Positions 9,237-18,680 are shown, numbered from the stretch's first letter. The stretch: 64,000 nt of DNA from Vallitaleaceae bacterium (GCA_028277605.1 JANQFZ010000050.1:1-64000), one strand, 5' to 3'. Program-made: numbers and translations. The notes: a model not told the origin generated them from the sequence alone.

Positions 9237-10439
9237 TTATGCATCTAACAAAAATTCCTTATGAAGCACTTTAACAGCTGGTTCCAAATCCGCATCTTTA
9301 ATCAAACAAGCAATGGTAGACAAAGAATCCGCCGTTTGAAGTATTTCAATCTGCTCACTACTGAGTGCACGTATAATTTTCGCCATAACACCAGGTACAC
9401 CTGTCATTCTCTCACCTATAACAGTAACCTTACAGCAATCTTCAATCATACTATACTCTAGGGCATACTGTCGAACTAAATCAAGCACACTTGCTTTACA
9501 TCCAATATCAGTAGTAAAAACTTTACTATCAGGAAAAATATTAATAATATCAATACTAACACCTTTTGAAGCTAAATCTGTAAAGAACGCATCATCATCA
9601 AACCTACCTTTAATTGAAAACTGAATCCTATTTAACCGATGCGCAATACTAGTAATCAACTTATCTTTTAATAGTTTCTTAGTTTGAATCCTATTATATT
9701 CACATATTTTAGTGCCTACTGAACTATTAAATGTATTCTTAATCATCAGAGGTATCCCTGCTCTTCTAGCTATTTCTACTGCTCGGCTATGAATGACCTT
9801 AGCACCGCTGTCTGCCATTTGAAAGACTTCATTATAATTGATTTCATTAATTATCTTTGCCATTGGACATATTCTTGGATCAGCCGTCATAATACCGTCT
9901 ACATCTGTATAGATTTCTACTGCATCAGCGTTGAGTGCTTCACCTAAAAGTACAGCTGTTGTATCACTGCCGCCGCGACCTATTGTAGTTATGTCTCCCG
10001 AAGTTGTTACACCTTGAAATCCTGCAACAATAGGTACCCTACCTTCACTAAGCAATTGATTTAAACGTTCAGTTTCAATAGTAATAATATTAGCTTCCTT
10101 AAAACTATGATCTGTAATAATACCAGCATTACCACCTGTAAGTGCGCAAGCTTTGATTCCCATACGATTAAGATGATTTGCCATCACAACCGTAGAGATG
10201 ATTTCTCCACAAGACATTAATAAATCTATTTCTCTATTAGATAGTAACGTCCGGTTTCCATCAATAAGGCTTAATAACGTATCAGTAGCATAGGGAGCAC
10301 CTATTCTTCCTATGGCTGATACAACTATAACAACATTTTCATAGTTTTCTTTTGCTTCTATAATTTTATCTACGGCTTTTTCTCTACTTTCTTCTGTGGC
10401 TAATGAAGTACCACCAAATTTTAGAATCACTGTTTTCAC
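9237..10439 (-). CDS. dapG: Aspartate kinase
   Basis: Phosphorylates aspartate as the first step of the diaminopimelate/lysine pathway, which also supplies dipicolinate. The amino-acid kinase domain has LKFGGTSLAT at about 6-15, GGNAGIITDH near 101, TIGRGGSDTTAV near 152 and EIYTDVDGIMTADPRI near 175. Two ACT domains follow from about 265 to the end. The 400-aa size fits the single-subunit type. The GTG start has GGAGG about ten nt upstream. It lies downstream of dpaA-dpaB, as in the spoVF-asd-dapG-dapA cluster of Bacillus, so a role in spore dipicolinate and cortex supply is likely. The asd and dapA neighbours are not present here. Confidence 0.93.
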   Translation of the reverse strand: MKTVILKFGGTSLATEESREKAVDKIIEAKENYENVVIVVSAIGRIGAPYATDTLLSLIDGNRTLLSNREIDLLMSCGEIISTVVMANHLNRMGIKACALTGGNAGIITDHSFKEANIITIETERLNQLLSEGRVPIVAGFQGVTTSGDITTIGRGGSDTTAVLLGEALNADAVEIYTDVDGIMTADPRICPMAKIINEINYNEVFQMADSGAKVIHSRAVEIARRAGIPLMIKNTFNSSVGTKICEYNRIQTKKLLKDKLITSIAHRLNRIQFSIKGRFDDDAFFTDLASKGVSIDIINIFPDSKVFTTDIGCKASVLDLVRQYALEYSMIEDCCKVTVIGERMTGVPGVMAKIIRALSSEQIEILQTADSLSTIACLIKDADLEPAVKVLHKEFLLDA

Positions 10440-10628
10440 GTTTAATCATCCTCCATACCCACACCATTGATTTTGACATAAAGGAAATAGCCACCCTATA
10501 CCATTCTCTATCCTATACTACTATATCATACCTTATTATGAAATAAAATGCATTACTTAGCCTATAAATTTTATGCATATAATAACTTATGAAATAATAA
10601 TTCCTCAAATGTTAATTTCTATAAGGAT

Positions 10629-10670
10629 AAAACACAAATAATGGAACCTTACGCTCCATCAATGTGTTTT
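10629..10670 (-). terminator. Hairpin after dpaB, probable terminator
   Basis: AAAACACA (minus strand, 10670-10663) pairs with TGTGTTTT (10636-10629). Inside, an ATGGA...TCCAT helix closes a GCGTAAGGT loop. The T-rich 3' arm directly follows the stem, so termination is plausible although the U-run is interrupted. It separates dpaA-dpaB from dapG. Confidence 0.5.
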
Positions 10671-10676
10671 TAATAC

Positions 10677-11270
10677 TTATACATCATACTGCAATAGAAC
10701 TGGCTGAATCTGCTTATGGTTTAAAGCTTCTATCACAGTATCATAGAGCATATCCATTTTAGCCACCATAGAATTGACTTTGGTAACATAATTATCCTGC
10801 CCTAAAGGAACAAAATAGATATTTGGTATATTCTTTAATATGCCAACATTTCTTAAATTCAATCCTAACCCATCATTTGTTGATACTGCTAGCACTACAG
10901 GATATTCATTTCTTAAAGTTGCTTTGATAGCCATTAAAACAGAAGTATCTGTTATGGCATGAGCAAGCTTTGCTAGAGTATTTCCTGTACATGGTGCTAC
11001 AACAAGGATATCGTATGGCTTATGTGGACCTATTTGCTCTGTCTGGGCAATGGTCGTTTGTACTTCATGACCCGTCATCTGTTCTAATTGATTGACAAAA
11101 TCTTTCGCTTTTCCGAACCTCGTATCTATTGAACTGGCATGGTGAGACATAATTGGAAAAACCTCTGCACCCTCACTCATTAACTTTTCTATCGCTGGGA
11201 ATATCTTTTTAAACATACAAAACGAACCACAAAGTGCAAACCCAATTTTTTTCCCTATTAAGCTGTTCAC
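10677..11270 (-). CDS. dpaB: Dipicolinate synthase subunit B (SpoVFB)
   Basis: Flavoprotein-like (UbiX/decarboxylase fold) subunit of dipicolinate synthase, which makes spore dipicolinic acid in the mother cell. The 197-aa protein shows FALCGSFCMFKKIFP near residue 11, the PIMSHHASSIDTRFG segment near 39 and VVAPCTGNTLAKLAHAITD near 91, typical of SpoVFB. The GTG start has AAAGGA nine nt upstream; an in-frame ATG is not available close by. It follows dpaA by about 70 nt and ends at a hairpin. Expression is probably driven by the sigma-K-like promoter before dpaA. Confidence 0.93.
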   Translation of the reverse strand: MNSLIGKKIGFALCGSFCMFKKIFPAIEKLMSEGAEVFPIMSHHASSIDTRFGKAKDFVNQLEQMTGHEVQTTIAQTEQIGPHKPYDILVVAPCTGNTLAKLAHAITDTSVLMAIKATLRNEYPVVLAVSTNDGLGLNLRNVGILKNIPNIYFVPLGQDNYVTKVNSMVAKMDMLYDTVIEALNHKQIQPVLLQYDV

Positions 11271-11339
11271 TTAAATCAATCCTTTCAAAAAACAGTCACT
11301 GTTTGTATCTACTTCTTTTACTTGCATTTATGCTCCTGT

Positions 11340-12179
11340 TTATTCATGATTTAAGATATTATGAATGACTCTAAATATAATATCAGATGCTGTCTTTGGT
11401 GAATAAACGCCAGGTATCCCTCTAGCGTTTATAAATTGTTCATGATGAATTAGATACGCATTGGCAATATCAATAAAAATAAAATCATTTTTGAGATCGG
11501 TTGTTTTGGGCTCAAAAACTTTAATAGGTATGGTATTCACAATACAATGATATCTAGACATTTTTCCTTCTAATTGTTCAAAACCAATGGCTCTATAACC
11601 ATGAATATTAGCGAGCTGCTGTTCATAACTGCTTTTCGTACATATGGTTACTAAAGCCTCAAATTGTTTCATAAGGTTTGCAATTGCTTTACCACATTTT
11701 CCATACCCCAATACAAGACATCGGCTACCAAATAATGTAACATCAAGATGATTGATAGCTATACTTATAACCCCTTCTGCTGTAGGTATAGAATTATAGA
11801 TAGCAAATTCTTCCGTATTCGTTATATCAATAAGCTTAATATTTTTATCTGAGGCTGCTTCTATAATTTCCCAGTTAAAAGGACCTGATAGAAGCAATTT
11901 ATCCTGTAGCTCATCCGTAAACAACTGTTCATATGGAATTTTTTCGTCAGAGTGCTTGACAAATACATGCTTGCCATCTTTTGAAAAGGGTATGGGACAT
12001 ATAATATTAGAAGTGAAAGTAAGAGCTTCTTGTAATGTACTCGCATGAAGAATGCAATCATTTAGTCTTTCATTTTCATTGGCATATATCTTAACCTCGG
12101 CAACCTCCGAAAACCTATTAGCTAGGTAAACCTGTCTTGTGTCGCCACCGATAATCGATATTTTTTTGTAACGATTCAT
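11340..12179 (-). CDS. dpaA: Dipicolinate synthase subunit A (SpoVFA)
   Basis: NAD(P)-binding subunit of dipicolinate synthase, which oxidises dihydroxy-tetrahydrodipicolinate in the mother cell during late sporulation. The first Rossmann-like motif SIIGGDTRQVYLANRF begins near residue 8. A second nucleotide-binding motif, VLGYGKCGKAIANL, lies near 152-165. I chose the ATG at 12179, giving a 279-aa protein that starts just before the SIIGGDTR motif as in homologues; a GTG at 12194 is possible but its Shine-Dalgarno would abut it. A sigma-K-type promoter lies about 40 nt upstream. The presence of dpaA-dpaB means this organism uses the SpoVF route rather than the EtfA route of some clostridia. 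Confidence 0.93.
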   Translation of the reverse strand: MNRYKKISIIGGDTRQVYLANRFSEVAEVKIYANENERLNDCILHASTLQEALTFTSNIICPIPFSKDGKHVFVKHSDEKIPYEQLFTDELQDKLLLSGPFNWEIIEAASDKNIKLIDITNTEEFAIYNSIPTAEGVISIAINHLDVTLFGSRCLVLGYGKCGKAIANLMKQFEALVTICTKSSYEQQLANIHGYRAIGFEQLEGKMSRYHCIVNTIPIKVFEPKTTDLKNDFIFIDIANAYLIHHEQFINARGIPGVYSPKTASDIIFRVIHNILNHE

Positions 12180-12213
12180 GGATTTATTTACCACCCCTAT
12201 GTCACTTTGTTAA

Positions 12214-12243
12214 TAAGATATGTGACGAAACGTTGTTCTGTGA
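12214..12243 (-). promoter_or_regulatory. Predicted sigma-K promoter of dpaA-dpaB
   Basis: CATATCTTA (minus strand, 12222-12214) matches the sigma-K -10 consensus CATANNNTA. An AC at 12241-12240 lies 17 nt upstream, matching the short sigma-K -35. The known sigma-K control of spoVF in Bacillus supports the assignment. Confidence 0.55.
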
Positions 12244-12262
12244 TTAAAACCCAAAAAGCATA

Positions 12263-12295
12263 ATAAAAATCACCCTACTTAAAGCAGAGCGATTA
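12263..12295 (-). terminator. Terminator after dut
   Basis: On the minus strand AATCGCTCTGCT pairs with AGTAGGGTGATT (12 bp including G-U pairs) around a TTA loop and is followed by TTTTTATT. It ends the pnp-M16-dut transcript just before the dpaA promoter. Confidence 0.65.
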
Positions 12296-12309
12296 ATTTT
12301 AACCTGTTA

Positions 12310-12759
12310 CTATTTCCCAGTATGACCAAATCCACCTTCTCCTCTAACCGTTTGATCTAAGCTATCCGTTGGGTGCCAATCAATCTGTTCTATTTTATTT
12401 ATCACCATTTGAGCAATACGTTCACCCGGCTTTATTATAAAATCTTCATCTCCATGATTAATCATAATAACTTTAATCTCACCACGGTAATCAGCATCAA
12501 TGGTTCCTGGTGTGTTAGCCATGCTGATTCCATACTTTAATGCTAGTCCACTTCTAGGTCTGATCTGTGCCTCATACCCCGTTGGCAGAGCGATTTTTAG
12601 ACCTGTTGAGATTAATTTAATTTTCCCTTTTTCTAAGGTTGTCTCTTCTTGTAGACAAGCGTATAAATCCATACCAGCAGCCCCTTCACTCATGTACTCA
12701 GGTAAGGGTAAGCATTTTCCAGCTTCTGTCTGTTCTACATAGACGCTTAGTCTCTGCAT
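12310..12759 (-). CDS. dut: Deoxyuridine 5'-triphosphate nucleotidohydrolase (dUTPase)
   Basis: Hydrolyses dUTP to dUMP and pyrophosphate, keeping uracil out of DNA and supplying thymidylate synthesis. All five trimeric dUTPase motifs are visible in the 149 aa: GAAGMDLYA near 27, [12 protein letters not shown] near 67 (motif 2, with the phosphate-binding Ser), [14 protein letters not shown] near 82 (motif 3, with the catalytic Asp), GERIAQMVI near 112, and the C-terminal glycine-rich arm [11 protein letters not shown]. The start overlaps the end of the M16 peptidase gene by 13 nt, so the two are translationally linked. A terminator follows. Confidence 0.97.
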   Translation of the reverse strand: MQRLSVYVEQTEAGKCLPLPEYMSEGAAGMDLYACLQEETTLEKGKIKLISTGLKIALPTGYEAQIRPRSGLALKYGISMANTPGTIDADYRGEIKVIMINHGDEDFIIKPGERIAQMVINKIEQIDWHPTDSLDQTVRGEGGFGHTGK

Positions 12760-14021
12760 AAGCTTTCAATCCTTTCAACGTTAAACTCGTTTAATCGACC
12801 GACTAACGCCACACTCATTTGTTCATAGTTAAATACCTGCTGAGCAAAGTGAATCAGCCTATTTTTATCCACCGAGTTAATTCCTTCAATCATTTCATCT
12901 TGTGTCTTTATTTTGCCGAGCATAAGCATAGTCTTACCATAGTTAGACATTCTGCTATTCATATTTTCAAAGCCTATAATAATATTACTCTTAAGCTGCT
13001 CTTTGGTTTTATATATTTCTTTTTCGCTAAGACCATCTTTTATCAGCTTATTAATCTCTTCAAAAGTATTGACAACCACATCCTCAACCTGACTTGGATG
13101 TGTTGCAGCATAGATATTTAGAAGTCCAGTCGTCTTGTAAGTATCAGAAAAAGAATAAATGGAATAAGCTAATCCAAGCTCTTCTCTAATGGATTGAAAT
13201 AATCTTGAGTTCATCCCACCACCAAACAGGGTGTTTAAAATGGATAGATAATAAATATCCTTAGAATCATAGGATATGGTTGGAAATCCTAGAAGCATAT
13301 GCACCTGTTCAATATCCTTTTCTTTGGTTGAAAAAGTTTTTTGATAGGTTGTATGAGCTACTCTTTCAATAGGTTTAGTGTTTCCCCCTAATGAAATAAA
13401 TTTCTCTTCTATACAATCACAGATCTGATCAAACTCAAATTTTCCTGTAATAGATATGACAATATTTTGAGGAATATAGTAACTGGAGATATAGTCTACT
13501 ATCTCTTGCTTTTTAAATGACTGAACATTTTCTCTAGTTCCAATGACTCTTAATCCTAATGGGTCGTCTCTCCAAGTGTTTGAAACTAACAAGTGATGCG
13601 TAATATCCTCTGGAGAATCCTCAACCATATTAATTTCTTCTAATATAATACTTTTTTCCTTTTCTATAGCATCTTCCTTGTACTGTGAGTGAAGAAGCAT
13701 ATCTGATAAAACATCCAGCGCGTCTTCTAAATGGGTATCTAACGTATGCGCATAATAGCACATATATTCCTTACTTGTAAAAGCATTAATTCTTCCACCC
13801 ATTTCAGACATTTCATCTGCAAGCGCTCTTGCTGTCCTTTTTTTTGTCCCTTTAAACATCATGTGCTCAACAAAGTGAGAAATTCCATTATTGCTTCTAT
13901 TTTCATCAACTGAACCATTTTTTACCCATATACCAATTGAGGCTGAACGAACAAAGGGAATTTCTTCACCGATGACACACAATCCGTTTCTTAAGTATTT
14001 TGTTTTTATTGTAAGCTCCAC
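12747..14021 (-). CDS. M16 family zinc metallopeptidase (YmxG-like)
   Basis: Member of the pitrilysin/mitochondrial processing peptidase family. The inverted zinc motif [11 protein letters not shown] (HxxEH) lies near residue 49, and the third ligand glutamate is in the [12 protein letters not shown] region near 128. The C-terminal M16 domain carries [21 protein letters not shown] near 270 (the RxxxRE..GLAY substrate-groove segment). At 424 aa it is a one-chain subunit that should dimerise. It directly follows pnp, the context of ymxG/mlpA in Bacillus; the natural substrate is unknown. The GTG start is uncertain because a GAAGG sequence abuts it. Confidence 0.9.
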   Translation of the reverse strand: MELTIKTKYLRNGLCVIGEEIPFVRSASIGIWVKNGSVDENRSNNGISHFVEHMMFKGTKKRTARALADEMSEMGGRINAFTSKEYMCYYAHTLDTHLEDALDVLSDMLLHSQYKEDAIEKEKSIILEEINMVEDSPEDITHHLLVSNTWRDDPLGLRVIGTRENVQSFKKQEIVDYISSYYIPQNIVISITGKFEFDQICDCIEEKFISLGGNTKPIERVAHTTYQKTFSTKEKDIEQVHMLLGFPTISYDSKDIYYLSILNTLFGGGMNSRLFQSIREELGLAYSIYSFSDTYKTTGLLNIYAATHPSQVEDVVVNTFEEINKLIKDGLSEKEIYKTKEQLKSNIIIGFENMNSRMSNYGKTMLMLGKIKTQDEMIEGINSVDKNRLIHFAQQVFNYEQMSVALVGRLNEFNVERIESLCRD

Positions 14022-14028
14022 CCTTCAT

Positions 14029-14054
14029 TAAAAAAGGGGCTGAAACAGCCCCTT
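14029..14054 (-). terminator. Hairpin terminator after pnp
   Basis: A 9-bp perfect stem AAGGGGCTG/CAGCCCCTT with a three-base loop is followed on the minus strand by TTTTTT. It lies between pnp and the M16 gene, so it may attenuate rather than fully end transcription. Confidence 0.8.
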
Positions 14055-14080
14055 AAATGTTATTAATACACTAATAGTAT

Positions 14081-16183
14081 CTAAACTCTGTTATCCTTAG
14101 GCAGGGCATCCTTTCTAGATAGGTTAATACGTCCTTGAGAATCAATGTCCGTTAACTTAACAACAATATCATCTCCTACCTTAACCACATCTTCTACTTT
14201 ACCAACTCTTTCTTTGGCTAGCTTTGAAATATGAACCAGACCTTCTTTACCTGGCGCAATTTCAACAAATGCTCCGAAGTTAGTTGTCCTCACTACCTTA
14301 CCTGTATAAATGACGCCTATTTCTAAGTCTTTTCCAATAGTTTCTACCATTTTTAGTGCCTGTTGGGACTTCTCTGTATCAACACCACAGATAAAGATAC
14401 GTCCATCATCTTCTATATCTATCTTAACACCAGTTTCTTCAATTATTTTATTGATTGTTTTTCCTCTTGGTCCAATAACCTCACTAATTTTTTCTGGATC
14501 GATTCGAGTTTGAATAATCCTTGGTGCGTAAACCGATAGCTCTTCTCTAGGCTTATCTATTGCTTTTAGCATGACTTCATCTAAGATATATAACCTTGCT
14601 TTTCTAGTTTGATGAATAGATCTTTCAATAATTTCGTGTGTTAATCCCTGTATCTTAATATCCATTTGAATGGCTGTAATTCCTTTGTGGGTACCAGCAA
14701 CTTTAAAATCCATATCTCCAAAAAAGTCTTCAAGCCCTTGAATATCTGTTAGTAAAACATAATCATTATCAGTTTCTCCTGTAACTAAACCAACGGATAT
14801 TCCTGCAACTGGTGATTTTAATGGTACACCAGCCGCCATTAGCGAAAGCGTACTGGCACATATACTTCCTTGAGATGTAGATCCGTTAGAGCTGACAACC
14901 TCTGAAACAAGACGAATGGCATAAGGGAAATCATCTTCCGATGGTATAACGGGCAGTAATGCCTTTTCAGCTAAAGCACCATGTCCAATTTCTCTTCTTC
15001 CTGGTCCTCTAGATGGTCTTGTTTCTCCTACAGAGTATGAAGGAAAATTATAGTGATGGATGTATCTTTTACTATTTTCCAGCTCATCCAATCCATCTAA
15101 CATTTGAACTTCACCTAAAGCACCTAAAGTGGTTATGGTTAGCACCTGTGTCTGCCCCCGTCTAAATAAAGCGGAGCCGTGCGTTCTTGGTAGAATATCC
15201 ACTTCTGACGTTAGTTTCCTTATTTCATCCATAGCACGACCGTCTGGTCTTTTGTTTTCTTTAAGTATCATACGTCTTACCGTTTCTTTTTCAAACTTGT
15301 AAACAGCATCATCTACGTATTCTAACCACTCTTGATTATCCTCATACTGAGCATTAACTGCTTCCTTTATCTTGGTTATACGTTTTTCTCTTTCTTGCTT
15401 TTCGTCTGTAAAAACAGCAGTTTCCATTTTCTCATCGGTTATAAAGGATTTAATAGTCTCATAAACCTCTTCTGGTACTACTGATTTTTCATAATCATGC
15501 TTCTCTTTACCTTCTTTTTCAACAATACTGTCAATCCACTTGACAATTTCAGTGTTGATTTCATGAGCCTTAAAAATTGCTTCAATAACTATATCTTCAG
15601 AGACCTCATTGGCACTGGCTTCTATCATAACTACTTTGTCTCTTGTAGAGGCAACTGTTATAGCCATCTCGCTTACTTCTCTCTGCTCTGCAGTAGGATT
15701 AATGATATATTCTCCATCAATATAACCAATGACAACTGAACCTGTTGGTCCATTAAAAGGTATATCAGAAATTGATAAAGCAATAGAAGACCCTATCATT
15801 GCTAGTAATTCTGGCTGACAGTCTTGGTCAACCGACATAACTGTATTGACTATGGCACAATCATTTCTATAATCCTTGGGAAATAAGGGACGTATAGGAC
15901 GATCAATAACTCTTGAGGTAAGCACTGCATTCTCTGTTGGCTTGCCTTCACGTTTAATAAAACCACCTGGAATTTTACCAACTGAGTAAAGTCTCTCCTC
16001 ATAATCCACACTTAATGGGAAAAAATCTATCCCTTCTCTTGGTTTTTTTGATGCAGTTGCTGTGGATAATACAACTGTATCGTCATAGCGCATTAATGCA
16101 GCTCCATTAGCCTGCTCAGCAACCTTGCCGATTTCAACACTCAATGTTCTCCCAGCTAATTCCATTGAATATACTCTAGACAT
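14081..16183 (-). CDS. pnp: Polyribonucleotide nucleotidyltransferase (PNPase)
   Basis: Phosphorolytic 3'-5' exoribonuclease of RNA decay. Domains in order over 700 aa: RNase PH-like 1 (about 10-140), an alpha-helical linker, RNase PH-like 2 with [20 protein letters not shown] near 390 and [16 protein letters not shown] near 435, a KH domain near 555-615 with [15 protein letters not shown], and an S1 domain with [18 protein letters not shown] near 640. I chose the ATG at 16183, preceded by GGAG at seven nt and giving the [12 protein letters not shown] start seen in homologues. A longer frame to 16258 reads through an intergenic hairpin. It follows rpsO, as in many bacteria. Confidence 0.97.
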   Translation of the reverse strand: MSRVYSMELAGRTLSVEIGKVAEQANGAALMRYDDTVVLSTATASKKPREGIDFFPLSVDYEERLYSVGKIPGGFIKREGKPTENAVLTSRVIDRPIRPLFPKDYRNDCAIVNTVMSVDQDCQPELLAMIGSSIALSISDIPFNGPTGSVVIGYIDGEYIINPTAEQREVSEMAITVASTRDKVVMIEASANEVSEDIVIEAIFKAHEINTEIVKWIDSIVEKEGKEKHDYEKSVVPEEVYETIKSFITDEKMETAVFTDEKQEREKRITKIKEAVNAQYEDNQEWLEYVDDAVYKFEKETVRRMILKENKRPDGRAMDEIRKLTSEVDILPRTHGSALFRRGQTQVLTITTLGALGEVQMLDGLDELENSKRYIHHYNFPSYSVGETRPSRGPGRREIGHGALAEKALLPVIPSEDDFPYAIRLVSEVVSSNGSTSQGSICASTLSLMAAGVPLKSPVAGISVGLVTGETDNDYVLLTDIQGLEDFFGDMDFKVAGTHKGITAIQMDIKIQGLTHEIIERSIHQTRKARLYILDEVMLKAIDKPREELSVYAPRIIQTRIDPEKISEVIGPRGKTINKIIEETGVKIDIEDDGRIFICGVDTEKSQQALKMVETIGKDLEIGVIYTGKVVRTTNFGAFVEIAPGKEGLVHISKLAKERVGKVEDVVKVGDDIVVKLTDIDSQGRINLSRKDALPKDNRV

Positions 16184-16227
16184 GATACTACTCCTTTCAG
16201 TTTTAAACTCAGTCTCTAGCCTAGAGT

Positions 16228-16285
16228 CGTTAGTCGTTAGTCTTAACGCTCTAACCATGTAAAGTTCTAAGACTAATGACTAAGG
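16228..16285 (-). promoter_or_regulatory. Long hairpin in the rpsO-pnp intergenic region
   Basis: An 18-nt arm (16268-16285) can pair with 16228-16245 at 16 of 18 positions. The arms are made of tandem GTTAGTC/GACTAA words and the loop is about 22 nt. The CTAG words flanking the arms extend the symmetry. There is no U-run, so it is not a classical terminator. It sits in the 5' leader of pnp, where an RNA-processing or stability role is possible. Confidence 0.6.
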
Positions 16286-16360
16286 ACCAGTTTCTAGTAA
16301 CTAAAGACTTTCATCTATTTCATTGGTAATAATATAGAGCGGATTACTCCGCTCCTTTTA

Positions 16361-16624
16361 TTATCTTCTTATTCCTAATTTTTTAATCAAAGTACGGTAA
16401 GATTGAATATCATTGTTTCTAAGATATTTTAATAATCCTCTTCTTTGACCAACCATCATTAATAATCCTCTTCTTGAATGATGGTCTTTTTTGTGCATTT
16501 TTAAATGATCAGTTAAATGATTGATTCTCCAAGTTAATAAAGCAATTTGAACCTCTGGAGATCCTGTATCTTTCTCATCTCTTCCATACGTTTTAATAAT
16601 TTCTTGTTTTGTAACTTTGTCCAT
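16361..16624 (-). CDS. rpsO: 30S ribosomal protein S15
   Basis: Primary 16S rRNA-binding protein of the small subunit platform, 87 aa as expected. It shows the S15 signature region: [22 protein letters not shown] near 21-42, [19 protein letters not shown] near 45-63 and LLKYLRNND near 64. The AGGAGG ribosome-binding site is followed by the ATG at 16624. It has its own strong promoter and a structured 5' leader. The pnp gene is downstream, and ribF ends 168 nt upstream. Confidence 0.98.
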   Translation of the reverse strand: MDKVTKQEIIKTYGRDEKDTGSPEVQIALLTWRINHLTDHLKMHKKDHHSRRGLLMMVGQRRGLLKYLRNNDIQSYRTLIKKLGIRR

Positions 16625-16652
16625 TTCATTGGCCTCCTAAAAAATTTTAATC

Positions 16653-16700
16653 ACCGATTGCTAAGAAAAGGTCGGAGTCATCCACTTTCTGGGCAACGGT
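16653..16700 (-). promoter_or_regulatory. Structured 5' leader of rpsO, probable S15 autoregulatory element
   Basis: On the minus strand ACCGTTGC (16700-16693) pairs with GCAATCGGT (16661-16653) with one bulged T. Inside, AGAAAG pairs with CTTTTCT and a short GG/CC helix closes an ATGACT loop. The nested, interrupted helix lies between the promoter and the rpsO Shine-Dalgarno. S15 represses its own mRNA in many bacteria through such leaders; the match to a particular Rfam class was not tested. Confidence 0.55.
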
Positions 16701-16711
16701 TCACTCAATAA

Positions 16712-16740
16712 ATTCTATCATATAAATAGTTTTTTGTAAA
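16712..16740 (-). promoter_or_regulatory. Predicted sigma-A promoter of rpsO
   Basis: TTTACA (-35, 16740-16735) and TAGAAT (-10, 16717-16712) are separated by 17 bp on the minus strand. The start should fall near 16705, just before the folded leader. Confidence 0.7.
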
Positions 16741-16792
16741 TATTTTTATTTTCATTTAAGTTTACCCATTTTTTTGTATTTCAATTCCTTCA

Positions 16793-17746
16793 TTACTGAA
16801 TATAACTAGACTTATATGGACAAGTATTTACGTTAAATATTTCCATCAACTGATGCTTATCATTAGTTATCTGAGCTTTTAAAGCATCAGTAGATTGGAA
16901 TTTCTTTTCTTTTCTTAAGTACTGTATAAGCTCAACTTTTAATTGCTTACCATAAATAATTTTATTAAAATTTAATATGTAAGTTTCTACAACCTTACTG
17001 GTTCCATTCATAGTAGGATTTATCCCTATATTGGTTAGACCATAAAACTGAGAATCCTCAAAATAAACTTTGGAAACATAAACACCATTGGGTGGTAATA
17101 CTTTCTCAGGTTTAGGTCTTATATTGGCTGTAGGAAATCCCATAGTACGTCCAAATTGTTTCCCTTTTACGACACATCCATGTATAAAAAAGGGATTTCC
17201 AAGTAAATGATTGACCAGCTGCAATTGACCGTTTAGCAACTCTTCTCTGATCCATGTACTGCTAATAATACGATTCTTATACGTCAGCTTGGGTATAATC
17301 ATCAGTTCAAAGCCATAGGATTTAGAAAGCCTTTCTAATAAGTGAATATCACCTCTTCTATTTATACCAAATCCATAATCCTTACCCACAATGACCACTT
17401 TTGCATCCAGCTGATTTACCACTACTTCTTTAATAAAAACCTCTGGTTCCATAGTTGAAACAGCCAGATTGAAAGGATATTCCACAAACACATCAATACC
17501 TAGATTTTCTATTATTTCTTTCTTTTCCTTACTGGTATAGATTAAAGGAACCGATTCTTTATCATTAATAATATGACTAGGGTGCTTGTTAAAAGAAAAA
17601 ACTAACGATTCTAAATGATGCCCTTTAGCATAGCTTTTTGCTTTATCAATCAAAAGTCGATGTCCAAGATGAACACCATCTAAATTTCCTAAAACAGCAA
17701 CTGAGTGCTTAACATTTAATGCTTTAGTTCCAGCTATATGTTTCAT
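16793..17746 (-). CDS. ribF: Bifunctional riboflavin kinase/FAD synthetase
   Basis: Converts riboflavin to FMN and then FAD. The N-terminal FMN adenylyltransferase domain has LGNLDGVHLGHR near residues 19-30 (HxGH) and STWIREELLNG near 165. The C-terminal riboflavin kinase domain has GRTMGFPTANI near 205 and NIGINPTMNG near 242. Length is 317 aa, normal for the fused enzyme. It lies 12 nt downstream of truB, a very common linkage. No FMN riboswitch is seen, which agrees with its place in the nusA-infB-truB operon. Confidence 0.96.
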   Translation of the reverse strand: MKHIAGTKALNVKHSVAVLGNLDGVHLGHRLLIDKAKSYAKGHHLESLVFSFNKHPSHIINDKESVPLIYTSKEKKEIIENLGIDVFVEYPFNLAVSTMEPEVFIKEVVVNQLDAKVVIVGKDYGFGINRRGDIHLLERLSKSYGFELMIIPKLTYKNRIISSTWIREELLNGQLQLVNHLLGNPFFIHGCVVKGKQFGRTMGFPTANIRPKPEKVLPPNGVYVSKVYFEDSQFYGLTNIGINPTMNGTSKVVETYILNFNKIIYGKQLKVELIQYLRKEKKFQSTDALKAQITNDKHQLMEIFNVNTCPYKSSYIQ

Positions 17747-17758
17747 TATGAAAACTCC

Positions 17759-18655
17759 TTAAAGAAAAATTTTAACTGGTTTTAGAACAATCTTTTCTAT
17801 AACACTGACGGCTTGATAAAGACCAATAAACCGACGATGTTCATCGTAAACTCGATATAGGTTGTCTACATATACCACTTGATTCCAATCATCCTCTAGT
17901 TTAAGAGGATTGCCGTTATAGAGTAGACGATTATATTTAGGATCTATGATTAGGGTTTGTAAATTTTCAAATAACTGATCTATAGGAACAACTACTCTTT
18001 CCAGCGTATTTTCAGTAATATGATGGTCTACTTCTGATAACCGTAAACTTTGATTTATATTAAAACTACCAGACCTTGTTCTTATTAAACCACTCATATG
18101 CGCACCACATCCTAATTTATCTCCTATATCTGCACATAAGGTTCTGATATATGTCCCTTTTGAACATTCAACGGCTATTTCAATTGTATGACCCTTTATG
18201 GTTAAAATTTGAATATCATAAAAGATAACCTTCCTAGGTTTTCTCTCGATTTCTTTTCCTTCGCGTGCAAGCTGGTAAAGCTTTTTACCATTAACTTTTA
18301 ATGCAGAATACATGGGGGGAATTTGATCATAAGTTCCCACAAAAGATTGAATTGCAGCTTTAAGAGTTTGTTCCTCATAGTTAACCTCACGTGTTCCTAT
18401 GACTTGACCCGTATGATCCTGCGTATCTGTAATTATTCCTAAAGTAAGCTCTGCACTATAGGCTTTTGTAGTATCTGTTATATACTGGGCAGCTTTCGTT
18501 GCTTTTCCAATACAAACTGGAAGTACACCTTCTGCCTCTGGATCCAGTGTACCTGTATGTCCAACTTTTTTTATCTTTAATTTTTTTCTTAAATAGGCAA
18601 CCACATCATGAGAAGTCCAGCCTTTTTCCTTATAAATGTTAATGATGCCCTGCAT
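17759..18655 (-). CDS. truB: tRNA pseudouridine(55) synthase
   Basis: Makes pseudouridine 55 in the T-loop of tRNAs. The catalytic region GHTGTLDPEAEGVLPV lies near residues 32-47 with the essential Asp. Other TruB signatures are the PPMYSALKVNGKKLYQLAREG stretch near 110-130, with substrate contacts, and CSKGTYIRTLCADIG near 165. I start at the ATG at 18655 (298 aa, MQGIINIYKEKG as in homologues), with AAAGGAG upstream. A frame extending to 18706 would overlap nrnA and add non-homologous residues. Confidence 0.96.
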   Translation of the reverse strand: MQGIINIYKEKGWTSHDVVAYLRKKLKIKKVGHTGTLDPEAEGVLPVCIGKATKAAQYITDTTKAYSAELTLGIITDTQDHTGQVIGTREVNYEEQTLKAAIQSFVGTYDQIPPMYSALKVNGKKLYQLAREGKEIERKPRKVIFYDIQILTIKGHTIEIAVECSKGTYIRTLCADIGDKLGCGAHMSGLIRTRSGSFNINQSLRLSEVDHHITENTLERVVVPIDQLFENLQTLIIDPKYNRLLYNGNPLKLEDDWNQVVYVDNLYRVYDEHRRFIGLYQAVSVIEKIVLKPVKIFL

Positions 18656-18680
18656 AGTTCGTAAATACTCCTTTAAATAG

